A stretch of DNA of 6,973 nucleotides from Bacteroidota bacterium. GTDB lineage: Bacteria > Bacteroidota > Bacteroidia > Bacteroidales > GCA-2748055. The notes under the pieces were generated by a model, which made no database searches, was not told the DNA's origin, and saw only the letters and a program-made list of their open reading frames with translations. The stretch is taken from positions 1 through 6,973 of the forward strand of contig JAUVIT010000086.1 in NCBI GenBank assembly GCA_030592605.1, in the 5' to 3' direction. Position 1 is the first letter of the stretch. Each line of letters starts with the position of its first letter. Positions 1 through 6,174 of this stretch are shown here, in pieces. A program made the position numbers and the translations under genes.

Positions 1-63
1 AATGAATTTTACGGAAAGATCCTTATAGGGATTTCATTACATTTGAAGAGAAACTTAGTGTAA
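1..63 (+). CDS. possible 3' end of an upstream gene (very short, uncertain)
   Basis: Frame 1 is open from the window edge to a TAA at 61-63 and would encode about 20 C-terminal residues ending in LHLKRNLV. The stretch ILIGISLHLK alternates in a way compatible with a final beta strand, but this is too little to assign a family. A 20-codon open stretch is quite likely by chance, and the promoter-like box at 38-45 would lie inside it. It is listed only because a same-strand gene ending just before the fucosidase would make the two co-oriented. Confidence 0.2.
   Translation, partial: NEFYGKILIGISLHLKRNLV
38..45 (+). promoter_or_regulatory. Bacteroidetes-type -7 box (TACATTTG) upstream of the fucosidase gene
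   Basis: TACATTTG is an exact match to TAnnTTTG, the -7 consensus of the Bacteroidetes primary sigma factor. Transcription would start near position 50-53, giving a 5' leader of roughly 40 bases. No clear TTG -33 element lies at the expected spacing (about 13-20), so the promoter would be weak, activator-dependent or spurious. The leader before the ATG is A-rich with no Shine-Dalgarno, as is usual in this phylum. Confidence 0.4.
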
Positions 64-92
64 GCTATCGCGAACTAAAAACCAACAATACC

Positions 93-1430
93 ATGCGACC
101 TTTTCAATCAAGATTAATTGTTCTGATTCTTATTGCAGGCTTCCTCAGCCTACACCTAAGCGCACAGGAGGGCTATGTACCCACCCAGGAGAACCTGGAC
201 AACCGGGAGTGGTTCCAGGACAACAAGTACGGCCTTTTCGTGCACTGGGGTGTCTATTCCATCATGGGGGGCGGGGGCGACGAGGGTATCGCTGAATGGA
301 TTATGGAACAAAAGAATATTCCCATCGTGCAGTATGAGAAGCTGCCGGGCTTTTTTAATCCGACTCAGTTTGATCCGGCCGAATGGGTCTCCATGGTGAA
401 GAAGGCAGGGATGAAGTATATTACCATAACCAGCAAGCATCACGATGGCTTTGCCATGTACGATTCGAAAGTCAGCGACTATAATATTGTGGATGCTACC
501 CCCTATGGCAAGGATGTGATTGGAATGTTAAAGGAAGAGTGCGACAAACAGGGCATTAAGCTCTTTTTCTATCATTCGCAGCTGGACTGGCACCAAAGTG
601 ATTATTTCCCTCATGGACGCACTGGAAATGGAATTGCAGACCGCTCAGAGTCGGGAGATTTCAACGCTTATATAGACTATATGAACACCCAGCTTACAGA
701 ATTGCTGACCCAGTACGGGGAGATCGGCGGGATCTGGTTTGATGGCATGTGGGACAAACCCGATGCAGACTGGCGCCTGGATGAGACCTATGCCCTGATC
801 CATGAGCATCAGCCCGGTGCCCTGATCGGAAGCAACCACCATCTTATGCCCTTCCCGGGTGAAGATTTCATGATGTTTGAACGTGATCTGCCCGGCGAAA
901 ACTCCATGGGTTTCAATAATACGGGGATATCCGACCAGGTGCCACTGGAAATGTGCGAGACTATGAACGGATCATGGGGATTTAATATCATCGATCAGAA
1001 CTATAAGTCGGTCGAGACGCTGATTCATACCATGGTCAGAGCAGCAGGATATGGAGCCAATTTTCTGCTCAATACAGGTCCCATGCCCAACGGGCAGATT
1101 CAGCCGGAGAATGTGGATACGCTGATGGCCATTGGAAACTGGTTGGAGACTTATGGAGAAACTGTTTACGGAACCCGGAAGGGACCCGTGAGGCCTCAGG
1201 ATTGGGGAGCAACTACTGTTAAAGACAATGTTATCTATGTCCATGTGCTGGACTATAATGGAAGGGCCATTGAGATTCACGGAATTGACTCAAGTCGTCT
1301 CAGATCAGCTGTCTACTTCGACGATGGATCCAGGGCAGATGTTAAGCGAACAGAAGACGGTATCCACCTCACCATTCCTAAAAAGAAGGTAAAACCGATC
1401 GATACCATCATTGTATTGACCCTGAAGTAG
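93..1430 (+). CDS. secreted alpha-L-fucosidase, glycoside hydrolase family GH29
   Basis: This 445-residue protein should release alpha-linked L-fucose from glycans by the retaining mechanism of GH29. Residues 1-24 are a Sec signal peptide (basic start, hydrophobic core, cleavage probably after LSA, before QEG). There is no lipobox Cys, so it should be soluble in the periplasm or secreted. Residues about 33-350 form the catalytic barrel. Family landmarks are GLFVHWG (48-53) with His51, KHHDGF (115-120) with His116 and His117, GGIWFDG (212-218) with Asp217 as the expected nucleophile, and PLEMCETMNGSWGF (284-297), where Glu286 or Glu289 is a candidate acid/base. NFLLNTGPMPNGQI (323-336) is the usual end of the barrel. 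Residues about 355-445 fit the small C-terminal beta-sandwich. The length is normal for a GH29 with no added binding module. The ATG at 93 is chosen because it directly precedes the signal peptide. I do not assign subfamily A or B. The gene converges with the HEAT-DUF1080 gene. Confidence 0.93.
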   Translation: MRPFQSRLIVLILIAGFLSLHLSAQEGYVPTQENLDNREWFQDNKYGLFVHWGVYSIMGGGGDEGIAEWIMEQKNIPIVQYEKLPGFFNPTQFDPAEWVSMVKKAGMKYITITSKHHDGFAMYDSKVSDYNIVDATPYGKDVIGMLKEECDKQGIKLFFYHSQLDWHQSDYFPHGRTGNGIADRSESGDFNAYIDYMNTQLTELLTQYGEIGGIWFDGMWDKPDADWRLDETYALIHEHQPGALIGSNHHLMPFPGEDFMMFERDLPGENSMGFNNTGISDQVPLEMCETMNGSWGFNIIDQNYKSVETLIHTMVRAAGYGANFLLNTGPMPNGQIQPENVDTLMAIGNWLETYGETVYGTRKGPVRPQDWGATTVKDNVIYVHVLDYNGRAIEIHGIDSSRLRSAVYFDDGSRADVKRTEDGIHLTIPKKKVKPIDTIIVLTLK

Positions 1431-1439
1431 GGTCAGTAC
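1413..1439 (+). terminator. stem-loop at the convergent gene junction, overlapping the fucosidase stop codon
   Basis: GTATTGACCC (1413-1422) pairs with GGGTCAGTAC (1430-1439) around a 7-base loop: nine Watson-Crick pairs and one U-G wobble. The fucosidase stop TAG (1428-1430) lies in the loop and at the foot of the 3' arm. On the plus strand the stem is followed by TTGTTATAA, which is moderately T-rich as in an intrinsic terminator. In minus-strand RNA the wobble becomes an A-C mismatch and the downstream bases are not T-rich, so it should work better for the fucosidase transcript than for the opposing one. Confidence 0.55.
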
Positions 1440-1442
1440 TTG

Positions 1443-4400
1443 TTATAACTCTTTGATCCGGATATTCCTGAACCAGAGAAGTGAGCCGTGGCCCAGAAAA
1501 CCGATATGACCGCTGGTACGTAGCAATCCCGGGTGTTCCTTATGATCGGCTGTTCCGTTTTTGGAGGCCTCTTTCAGATCTCCTTCCAGGATTGTCGTTC
1601 CGTTTAGAGTGATCCTGATCTTATCTCCTTTCAAATACACCTCCTGACTATTCCATTCACCCACAGGTTTCAGGAAGCCTCTTTTGGCTGGAATAATTCC
1701 ATAGACAGATCCATGGTACTGGTATGGCTGTAGTTCGGCATAAACCTCTGCCGTATTGTCCAGGATCTGAAGCTCATAACCCAAATAGGCGGCATTACCC
1801 TCCATGGGAGTCCTGATCCCAAGTCCGTTATTTGCACCGGGTGTCAGTTTGAACTCAAAACGGAAAATAAAATCGGCATACTCTTTTGCGGTAAAGAGGT
1901 TTCCCCCGCCTTTAGTCGGTCGGATCACGATGGTTCCATCCTCCACAGAGTAAGAGTGTTCATTGCCGGCCCAGTTGGTGAGATCTTTACCATTGAACAG
2001 GCTAACAAATCCATCAGTTTTTTCGGCTTCAGTAAGGCTATTGGCATCAGTATCCAGTTCCTTCACATAAATATCCCTGAAAGCCAGGTCGGTGCCATGG
2101 GCCTGCAATTCAATGGAACCTTTGGGGTAGATGGGAATGCTTCGGTCCCAGTAATTCTCCATCACCACATTGTCCACCACCAGCAGTCCATTAAGGTATA
2201 CGGTCACTTTTTCATCGATCATGATAATGTGGAAGGTATTCCAGTCGCCAATGGGATTATCTGCCACCAGCAGAGGTATACTTTCATGCACTTTGTTGTT
2301 GTAGAGTCCGCCAGATCCTACCTGGGCACCAGCTTCCACCCTGGTGGTATCCCAGATCTGAACCTGGGGAGTACCGCGCAGGTAGATGCCCGAATCGCCT
2401 TTTTTGGTGATTCTCCAGTCCACGACCATCTCAAAGGAGCCATACTCCTTAATGCTGCAGAGGTTGGAGCCATCGCCATTAAAAACAATACAATTATCCC
2501 TGACACTCCAGTTCTCCACCAGTTTCTCATTGGCCTCATCCTGGAGCTTCTGTAGCTTCTTTTCGGATAGTCCGGCCTTTGTTACCGGATCGGTGGCCAG
2601 TCCCTGCCATCCTGATAGATCGGTCCCCTTGAACATAGAAACAAACCCTGCTTCTTCGGTCATCTTATCCAGGTAATTCTGGATATCGATCTTCAGGTAT
2701 TCGGTGTCAGGACCCGTAATAATATCCCTGGCTATGATCAATTTATGTTTAACCAGTTTCCCTTTCATGCCATTGTCCAGGCCATTGCTGGGAAGCACTA
2801 CAATTACCAGGGCATTGGCAGCCTGACTCTTCAGTTCTTCTTCCTCAAGGTAAGTACTCAGGGTCACAAAACTGAGAAAGGTCTTTATTCTACCCATAGC
2901 CCTGATTAACAGTCCGGTGTCATCGGGACTACTGGCAAGAGTTTCTATTTTTCTCAATAGCAGTAGTTTCTGATCATCGGGAAGTGAGGATGAAGAGACA
3001 ATCCGTATGTAACTTTTAAAGGCTGCATCCTTCTCCTGGGCTACGGTCGATTGGGTGCAGATTTTAAACAGGGGAGAGGCGGCATATATATCGTCCGACT
3101 TTATCAAGCCGGTAAATGCTCGTTTCCGGGTCTCTTCGTCCCCGGAACCATAAGATTCAAATACAGCTTCCAGGGCCTCTTTGCCACCCACTTTTGCCAG
3201 CACTCCAATGTATTTTTCTACCGAATAGGTTCTTGCTGCATGCAAGAGAAGGGCCTGGGTGCTTACCTCCTTATGGGATCCTCGGTTAATGGAAGCGACC
3301 AGCGCTGTTTCAATGGCCGCTATTTCATCTTTGTCTTCCAGCTGGTCAAAAAGTTTCATCAGATTGCCCAGATCTCCCTGATCGGAGACCAGATAAAGAT
3401 TATCTATAGCGGCTGATCTTTCAGCTCCTGTTTGCTCGATCTGAGCGTAAAGGATGTCGAATGATTCGGGGTCGCCCTTGGCTGCAATTACCTCTATCAG
3501 GACTACATTAGCATCTTCAGGTGCCCCATCCAAAGCAGCTGTTAAGAGGGGGAGTTGATCCATTCCAACGGTCTGAAGGAGGGCTTCCCGGGCTGTTTTG
3601 CTATCCGGCTCAGCTGGATAGGAGAGGGTATATGTGAGGATGGCGGGAACCGCCTCACTTTTCTTGAGCATTGCCAGTGTCAGAACTGCCTGTTGCCTTA
3701 CAGCAGCATCAGGGTCATCCATATAACTGGAAACAATGTTCACAGTTTCGCCGCTTTTAAGCATCCCGAACAGACTGAGGATCTCAGCTTTCACCTCACT
3801 GTCTTTGCTGCTGTTAAGAGCAGAGAGCCAGGGATTAACCGGGGTGCTATTTGCAGCTGCATAGCGAATGGCCGTCATGCGATAGGGCTTGTTATCCACT
3901 TTCATGGCATCCACCAGCAGGGAGACGCTCTTCTCAATGGCATCGTTCCCGGCTGCAGTGATCAGGGCGGCACTCTTAAAGTGCATCTGTTCCGAAGCCG
4001 TGCACTTTTTATTTATGTGTTTGCAAATTTTCAGACTTAACTGGTGTTCGTCTTGCTTCGATAAGGTTTGTGCATAGACAATCAGGCTGCCAGTGGCACG
4101 GCTGGGCTCGGGCAAATAGGCTGCATTTTTAGCAGCGTCACTTAATAGCCCATAAGAATCAGGATTGCCCAGTGAAGCCAGACAGGCTAACACACTTCGT
4201 TGGAGCTCTGGAGAATCAGATCCTGCCAGTGAGGCTACTGCATCAGCGTGACGGCTGTTTCCGGTGTTCTTTATGGCATTGACCAGCGCTATTAGTGTTC
4301 TGCCTTCGCAGCTTTGGAGACGATCCGCAAAGAGATCTGCTGCTTTTTCCGGATGTATATCCCGTATGGCCCTGATCACCGGGTCCTGCAATTTAGGATC

Positions 4401-4835
4401 GGTCAGATATGGTGTAAGATGTGTGATGGATGCATCACTTCCAAAATAGTTCAGTTGGCTGATGAAAAAGCTCTTTACAAAGGGATCCTCCCTTTTTTCA
4501 ATCTCCTTAAGGATCAAAGTTTCCCATCTGCTTTGTTCCCCGGCCATGCTGGGCTGACTGAGATAGCGTGACAGGCTTTCAATTGCCATACGTGCCTTGG
4601 TGTCATCGCCGGTACCCGGGAGAATGACCAGGTCCAGGATCATCTGGAGTCCGGCCTCTTCCATGCTGAGCATGGCTTGCATTTGCTCATTCAGTTTTTG
4701 CTGATCATTGGCAGGTACCTGCACGAGCAGGTCGGCAACTTTAGTATCCAGGGTTCTGTTATCCTGTGCTGCAATTGGATTGGAGATCAGCAGCAGAGCA
4801 AACAGTATTACGAGGGTGATTCTTATATGTTTCAT
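1443..4835 (-). CDS. exported HEAT-repeat protein with two C-terminal DUF1080 (3-keto-disaccharide hydrolase) domains
   Basis: This 1130-residue protein begins with a Sec signal peptide (1-23, cleavage near IAA-QDN, no lipobox), so it is probably a soluble periplasmic protein. Residues about 25-725 are a long alpha-solenoid of degenerate HEAT-like repeats. A clear unit is DPDAAVRQQAVLTLAML (374-390), and similar helix pairs recur throughout. Two DUF1080 domains follow: the first at about 727-926, starting FVSMFKGTDLSGW and containing GDSGIYLRG (813-821) and QVQIWD (824-829); the second at about 940-1130, starting FVSLFNGKDLTNW and containing NNGLGIR (1002-1008) and YELQILD (1020-1026). DUF1080 is a concanavalin-like fold; characterised members cleave or hydrate 3-keto-glycosides. 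The solenoid could be a docking or scaffold surface, which is inference. The start lies 30 bases after the oxidoreductase stop and is set by the signal peptide. Co-transcription with the oxidoreductase fits an oxidation-then-cleavage pair. The domain calls are strong, but the catalytic activity of each copy is not shown by sequence. Confidence 0.88.
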   Translation of the reverse strand: MKHIRITLVILFALLLISNPIAAQDNRTLDTKVADLLVQVPANDQQKLNEQMQAMLSMEEAGLQMILDLVILPGTGDDTKARMAIESLSRYLSQPSMAGEQSRWETLILKEIEKREDPFVKSFFISQLNYFGSDASITHLTPYLTDPKLQDPVIRAIRDIHPEKAADLFADRLQSCEGRTLIALVNAIKNTGNSRHADAVASLAGSDSPELQRSVLACLASLGNPDSYGLLSDAAKNAAYLPEPSRATGSLIVYAQTLSKQDEHQLSLKICKHINKKCTASEQMHFKSAALITAAGNDAIEKSVSLLVDAMKVDNKPYRMTAIRYAAANSTPVNPWLSALNSSKDSEVKAEILSLFGMLKSGETVNIVSSYMDDPDAAVRQQAVLTLAMLKKSEAVPAILTYTLSYPAEPDSKTAREALLQTVGMDQLPLLTAALDGAPEDANVVLIEVIAAKGDPESFDILYAQIEQTGAERSAAIDNLYLVSDQGDLGNLMKLFDQLEDKDEIAAIETALVASINRGSHKEVSTQALLLHAARTYSVEKYIGVLAKVGGKEALEAVFESYGSGDEETRKRAFTGLIKSDDIYAASPLFKICTQSTVAQEKDAAFKSYIRIVSSSSLPDDQKLLLLRKIETLASSPDDTGLLIRAMGRIKTFLSFVTLSTYLEEEELKSQAANALVIVVLPSNGLDNGMKGKLVKHKLIIARDIITGPDTEYLKIDIQNYLDKMTEEAGFVSMFKGTDLSGWQGLATDPVTKAGLSEKKLQKLQDEANEKLVENWSVRDNCIVFNGDGSNLCSIKEYGSFEMVVDWRITKKGDSGIYLRGTPQVQIWDTTRVEAGAQVGSGGLYNNKVHESIPLLVADNPIGDWNTFHIIMIDEKVTVYLNGLLVVDNVVMENYWDRSIPIYPKGSIELQAHGTDLAFRDIYVKELDTDANSLTEAEKTDGFVSLFNGKDLTNWAGNEHSYSVEDGTIVIRPTKGGGNLFTAKEYADFIFRFEFKLTPGANNGLGIRTPMEGNAAYLGYELQILDNTAEVYAELQPYQYHGSVYGIIPAKRGFLKPVGEWNSQEVYLKGDKIRITLNGTTILEGDLKEASKNGTADHKEHPGLLRTSGHIGFLGHGSLLWFRNIRIKEL
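1446..2018 (-). other. second DUF1080 domain (protein residues about 940-1130)
   Basis: This C-terminal copy runs from FVSLFNGKDLTNWAG to the terminal LLWFRNIRIKEL. It has the usual family elements: VEDGTIVIRP, the FRFEFKL strand, NNGLGIRTP, GYELQILD (1019-1026), a HGSVYG segment (1041-1046) and EWNSQEVYLKG. It retains the Glu of the common E-x-Q motif (Glu1021), which the first copy lacks in the simple alignment. It is therefore the better candidate for an active copy. Confidence 0.8.
2058..2657 (-). other. first DUF1080 domain (protein residues about 727-926)
   Basis: This copy runs from FVSMFKGTDLSGWQG to DLAFRDIYVKEL. Between the opening motif and WSVRDNCIVFNG it carries a charged, probably helical insertion of about 30 residues (746-776) that the second copy lacks. 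A subset of DUF1080 proteins has such an insertion. GDSGIYLRG is followed directly by TPQVQIWD, so Gln824 stands where the second copy has Glu1021. Cys782 and Cys793 are close enough to form a disulfide in the periplasm, which is only a possibility. Confidence 0.78.
2661..4763 (-). other. HEAT-like alpha-solenoid region (protein residues about 25-725)
   Basis: About 700 residues consist almost entirely of amphipathic helices separated by short turns rich in Gly, Asp, Pro and Ser. Recognisable repeat cores include PELQRSVLACLASLG (209-223), DSEVKAEILSLFGMLK (345-360), DAAVRQQAVLTLAML (376-390) and DEETRKRAFTGLIKS (566-580). Repeat edges are degenerate, so I do not give a repeat count. Such solenoids usually bind proteins, and no enzymatic motif is visible here. 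Confidence 0.75.
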
Positions 4836-4865
4836 GCTTGTAAGCTTTTTTGTAATGGCAGATTC

Positions 4866-6119
4866 TTAAATACTCCAGGGTGAGCGCATCTCAGGAGAGA
4901 TCAGCCGATTGGCCCCTTCATCATTAATAAATTCCTGTTTAACAGGATCGAAATGAAGGGTGCGGCCAAGTCTCAACGCTATCACACCCATATTGACGAT
5001 GATGGCTGAGCGGTGACCGTTCATTTCATTGAGGGCAAACTTCTGCCGGGTCCGGACCGATTCATGAAAAGAGGTAATCTGAGGTTCCGGATCTGGCAGT
5101 GTGGCTGCCAGCTGCTGGATGTTGGGTATGGTGGAACGGAATCCACGGTAAATCTTGCCATTGGGTCCTTCAATATAGGCGGCATCCTTGTCCCTGTTCT
5201 CACCATCCAGGATGATCTGGCACCCGTCTTCATAAGTATAAGTGATCCTCCGCCAGGATCCCACTGCATCGAAGTGTTGCTGGGGTGCATCCACCTCCAC
5301 CTTAATGGGACTGGTGTTGTCCTTGCTGAGCATATATTGTACCGGATCGAGGTAGTGCTGACCCATATCGCCCAATCCGCCCCCGTCATAATCCCAGAAT
5401 CCACGGAACTTGGAGTGTACACGCAAGGGATTGTAGGGTTTGACCGGGGCAGGCCCCAGCCACATATTGTAGTCCAGGTGCTCGGGCACTGGCTCCGGCC
5501 TTAGGTTTGTATCACCACTCCAGTAAAATTTCCAGTCGTAGCCGGTTATTCCGCTGACAGTAACCTTCAGGGGCCATCCCAGCACTCCGCTATCTATAAT
5601 CTTCTTTAGGGGTTTTACGCTTGTACCCAGACCATAGAAACCACCCCTGAAACGGAACCAGGTATTCAGTCTGAACATACTTCCATTTCTGTTTACGGCC
5701 TCAATGACTTTCTTTCCTTCCCCAATGGTTCTTGTCATGGGTTTTTCACACCAGATATCCTTCCCGGCATCAGCAGCCATCACCGACATGGTTCCGTGCC
5801 AGTGTGGGGGAGTGGCAATATGCACGATATCGATATCCTTTTGGAGCAGGAGCTCACGGAAATCCGAATAAGCCTTTACTCCTTCACCCGCCCTCTTCAC
5901 GGCTCGTTCCAGGTGAAGCCTGTCCACATCGCAAACGGCAACCAGGCGGCCCTCTCGTGTAAAGTGATGGTTGTATCCAATTCCACCTACACCAACAATG
6001 GCTTTGGTAATCTGGTCACTGGGGGCCGTAAAGCCAGGTCCCCCGAGAACATGTCGTGGTACAATGGTAAAAGCTGCTGCGCCGAGCACGCTCTTTCGAA
6101 TAAAATCTCTTCTTTCCAT
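4866..6119 (-). CDS. Gfo/Idh/MocA family NAD(P)-dependent oxidoreductase with twin-arginine leader
   Basis: From the ATG at 6119 this is a 417-residue protein. It opens with MERRDFIRKSVLGAAAF, a twin-arginine (Tat) leader, followed by the PRHVLGGPGF segment common in the Bacteroidetes and Planctomycetes branches of this family. The dinucleotide-binding fold starts at about residue 39, with GVGGIG (43-48) as the glycine loop and the acidic CDVD (63-66) after the second strand. CEKPMTR (124-130) is the family EKP motif, with Lys126 near cofactor and substrate. GGLGDMGQHYLDPV (247-260) carries the conserved active-site His255. The C-terminal alpha/beta domain binds substrate. The family oxidises or epimerises sugar hydroxyls; related exported enzymes oxidise carbon 3 of glycosides or, in GH109, cleave alpha-N-acetylgalactosamine. 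Reading could start at 6230, but the added 37 residues would overlap the GH130 gene and bury the Tat leader, so 6119 is preferred. CAAAAGAGATT before the ATG is a weak purine-rich site. The adjacent DUF1080 gene supports a keto-glycoside role. Confidence 0.88.
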   Translation of the reverse strand: MERRDFIRKSVLGAAAFTIVPRHVLGGPGFTAPSDQITKAIVGVGGIGYNHHFTREGRLVAVCDVDRLHLERAVKRAGEGVKAYSDFRELLLQKDIDIVHIATPPHWHGTMSVMAADAGKDIWCEKPMTRTIGEGKKVIEAVNRNGSMFRLNTWFRFRGGFYGLGTSVKPLKKIIDSGVLGWPLKVTVSGITGYDWKFYWSGDTNLRPEPVPEHLDYNMWLGPAPVKPYNPLRVHSKFRGFWDYDGGGLGDMGQHYLDPVQYMLSKDNTSPIKVEVDAPQQHFDAVGSWRRITYTYEDGCQIILDGENRDKDAAYIEGPNGKIYRGFRSTIPNIQQLAATLPDPEPQITSFHESVRTRQKFALNEMNGHRSAIIVNMGVIALRLGRTLHFDPVKQEFINDEGANRLISPEMRSPWSI

Positions 6120-6151
6120 AATCTCTTTTGGGATAATAATGAGTAAGAAAT

Positions 6152-6159
6152 CAAAAATA
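6152..6159 (-). promoter_or_regulatory. possible internal -7 box (TATTTTTG) before the oxidoreductase gene
   Basis: On the minus strand TATTTTTG fits the Bacteroidetes -7 consensus TAnnTTTG. It lies in the AT-rich 55-base gap after the GH130 stop, with an expected start near 6145 and a leader of about 25 bases. No TTG is seen at the -33 spacing, and AT-rich DNA produces such matches easily. It could allow the oxidoreductase and DUF1080 genes to be expressed apart from GH130. Confidence 0.3.
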
Positions 6160-6174
6160 CAATTTATATATATG

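Noticed and set aside
1956..2555. 199-codon open frame on the plus strand opposite the DUF1080 domains
   Set aside because: The minus-strand frame encodes clear DUF1080 motifs throughout. The plus-strand translation shows no recognisable domain and looks like an antisense shadow of codon bias.
3555..4040. 161-codon open frame on the plus strand inside the HEAT region
   Set aside because: It is antisense to a continuous helical repeat sequence, with no start signal, domain or leader of its own.
4836..4848. Short palindrome GCTTGTAAGC and adjacent AAGCTT just before the HEAT-DUF1080 start
   Set aside because: The arms are only four bases with a two-base centre, too short for a stable hairpin. 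There is no second copy suggesting an operator.
5013..5504. 163-codon open frame on the plus strand opposite the oxidoreductase
   Set aside because: The minus strand here encodes conserved family segments including the active-site DMGQHYLD. The plus frame has no supporting features.
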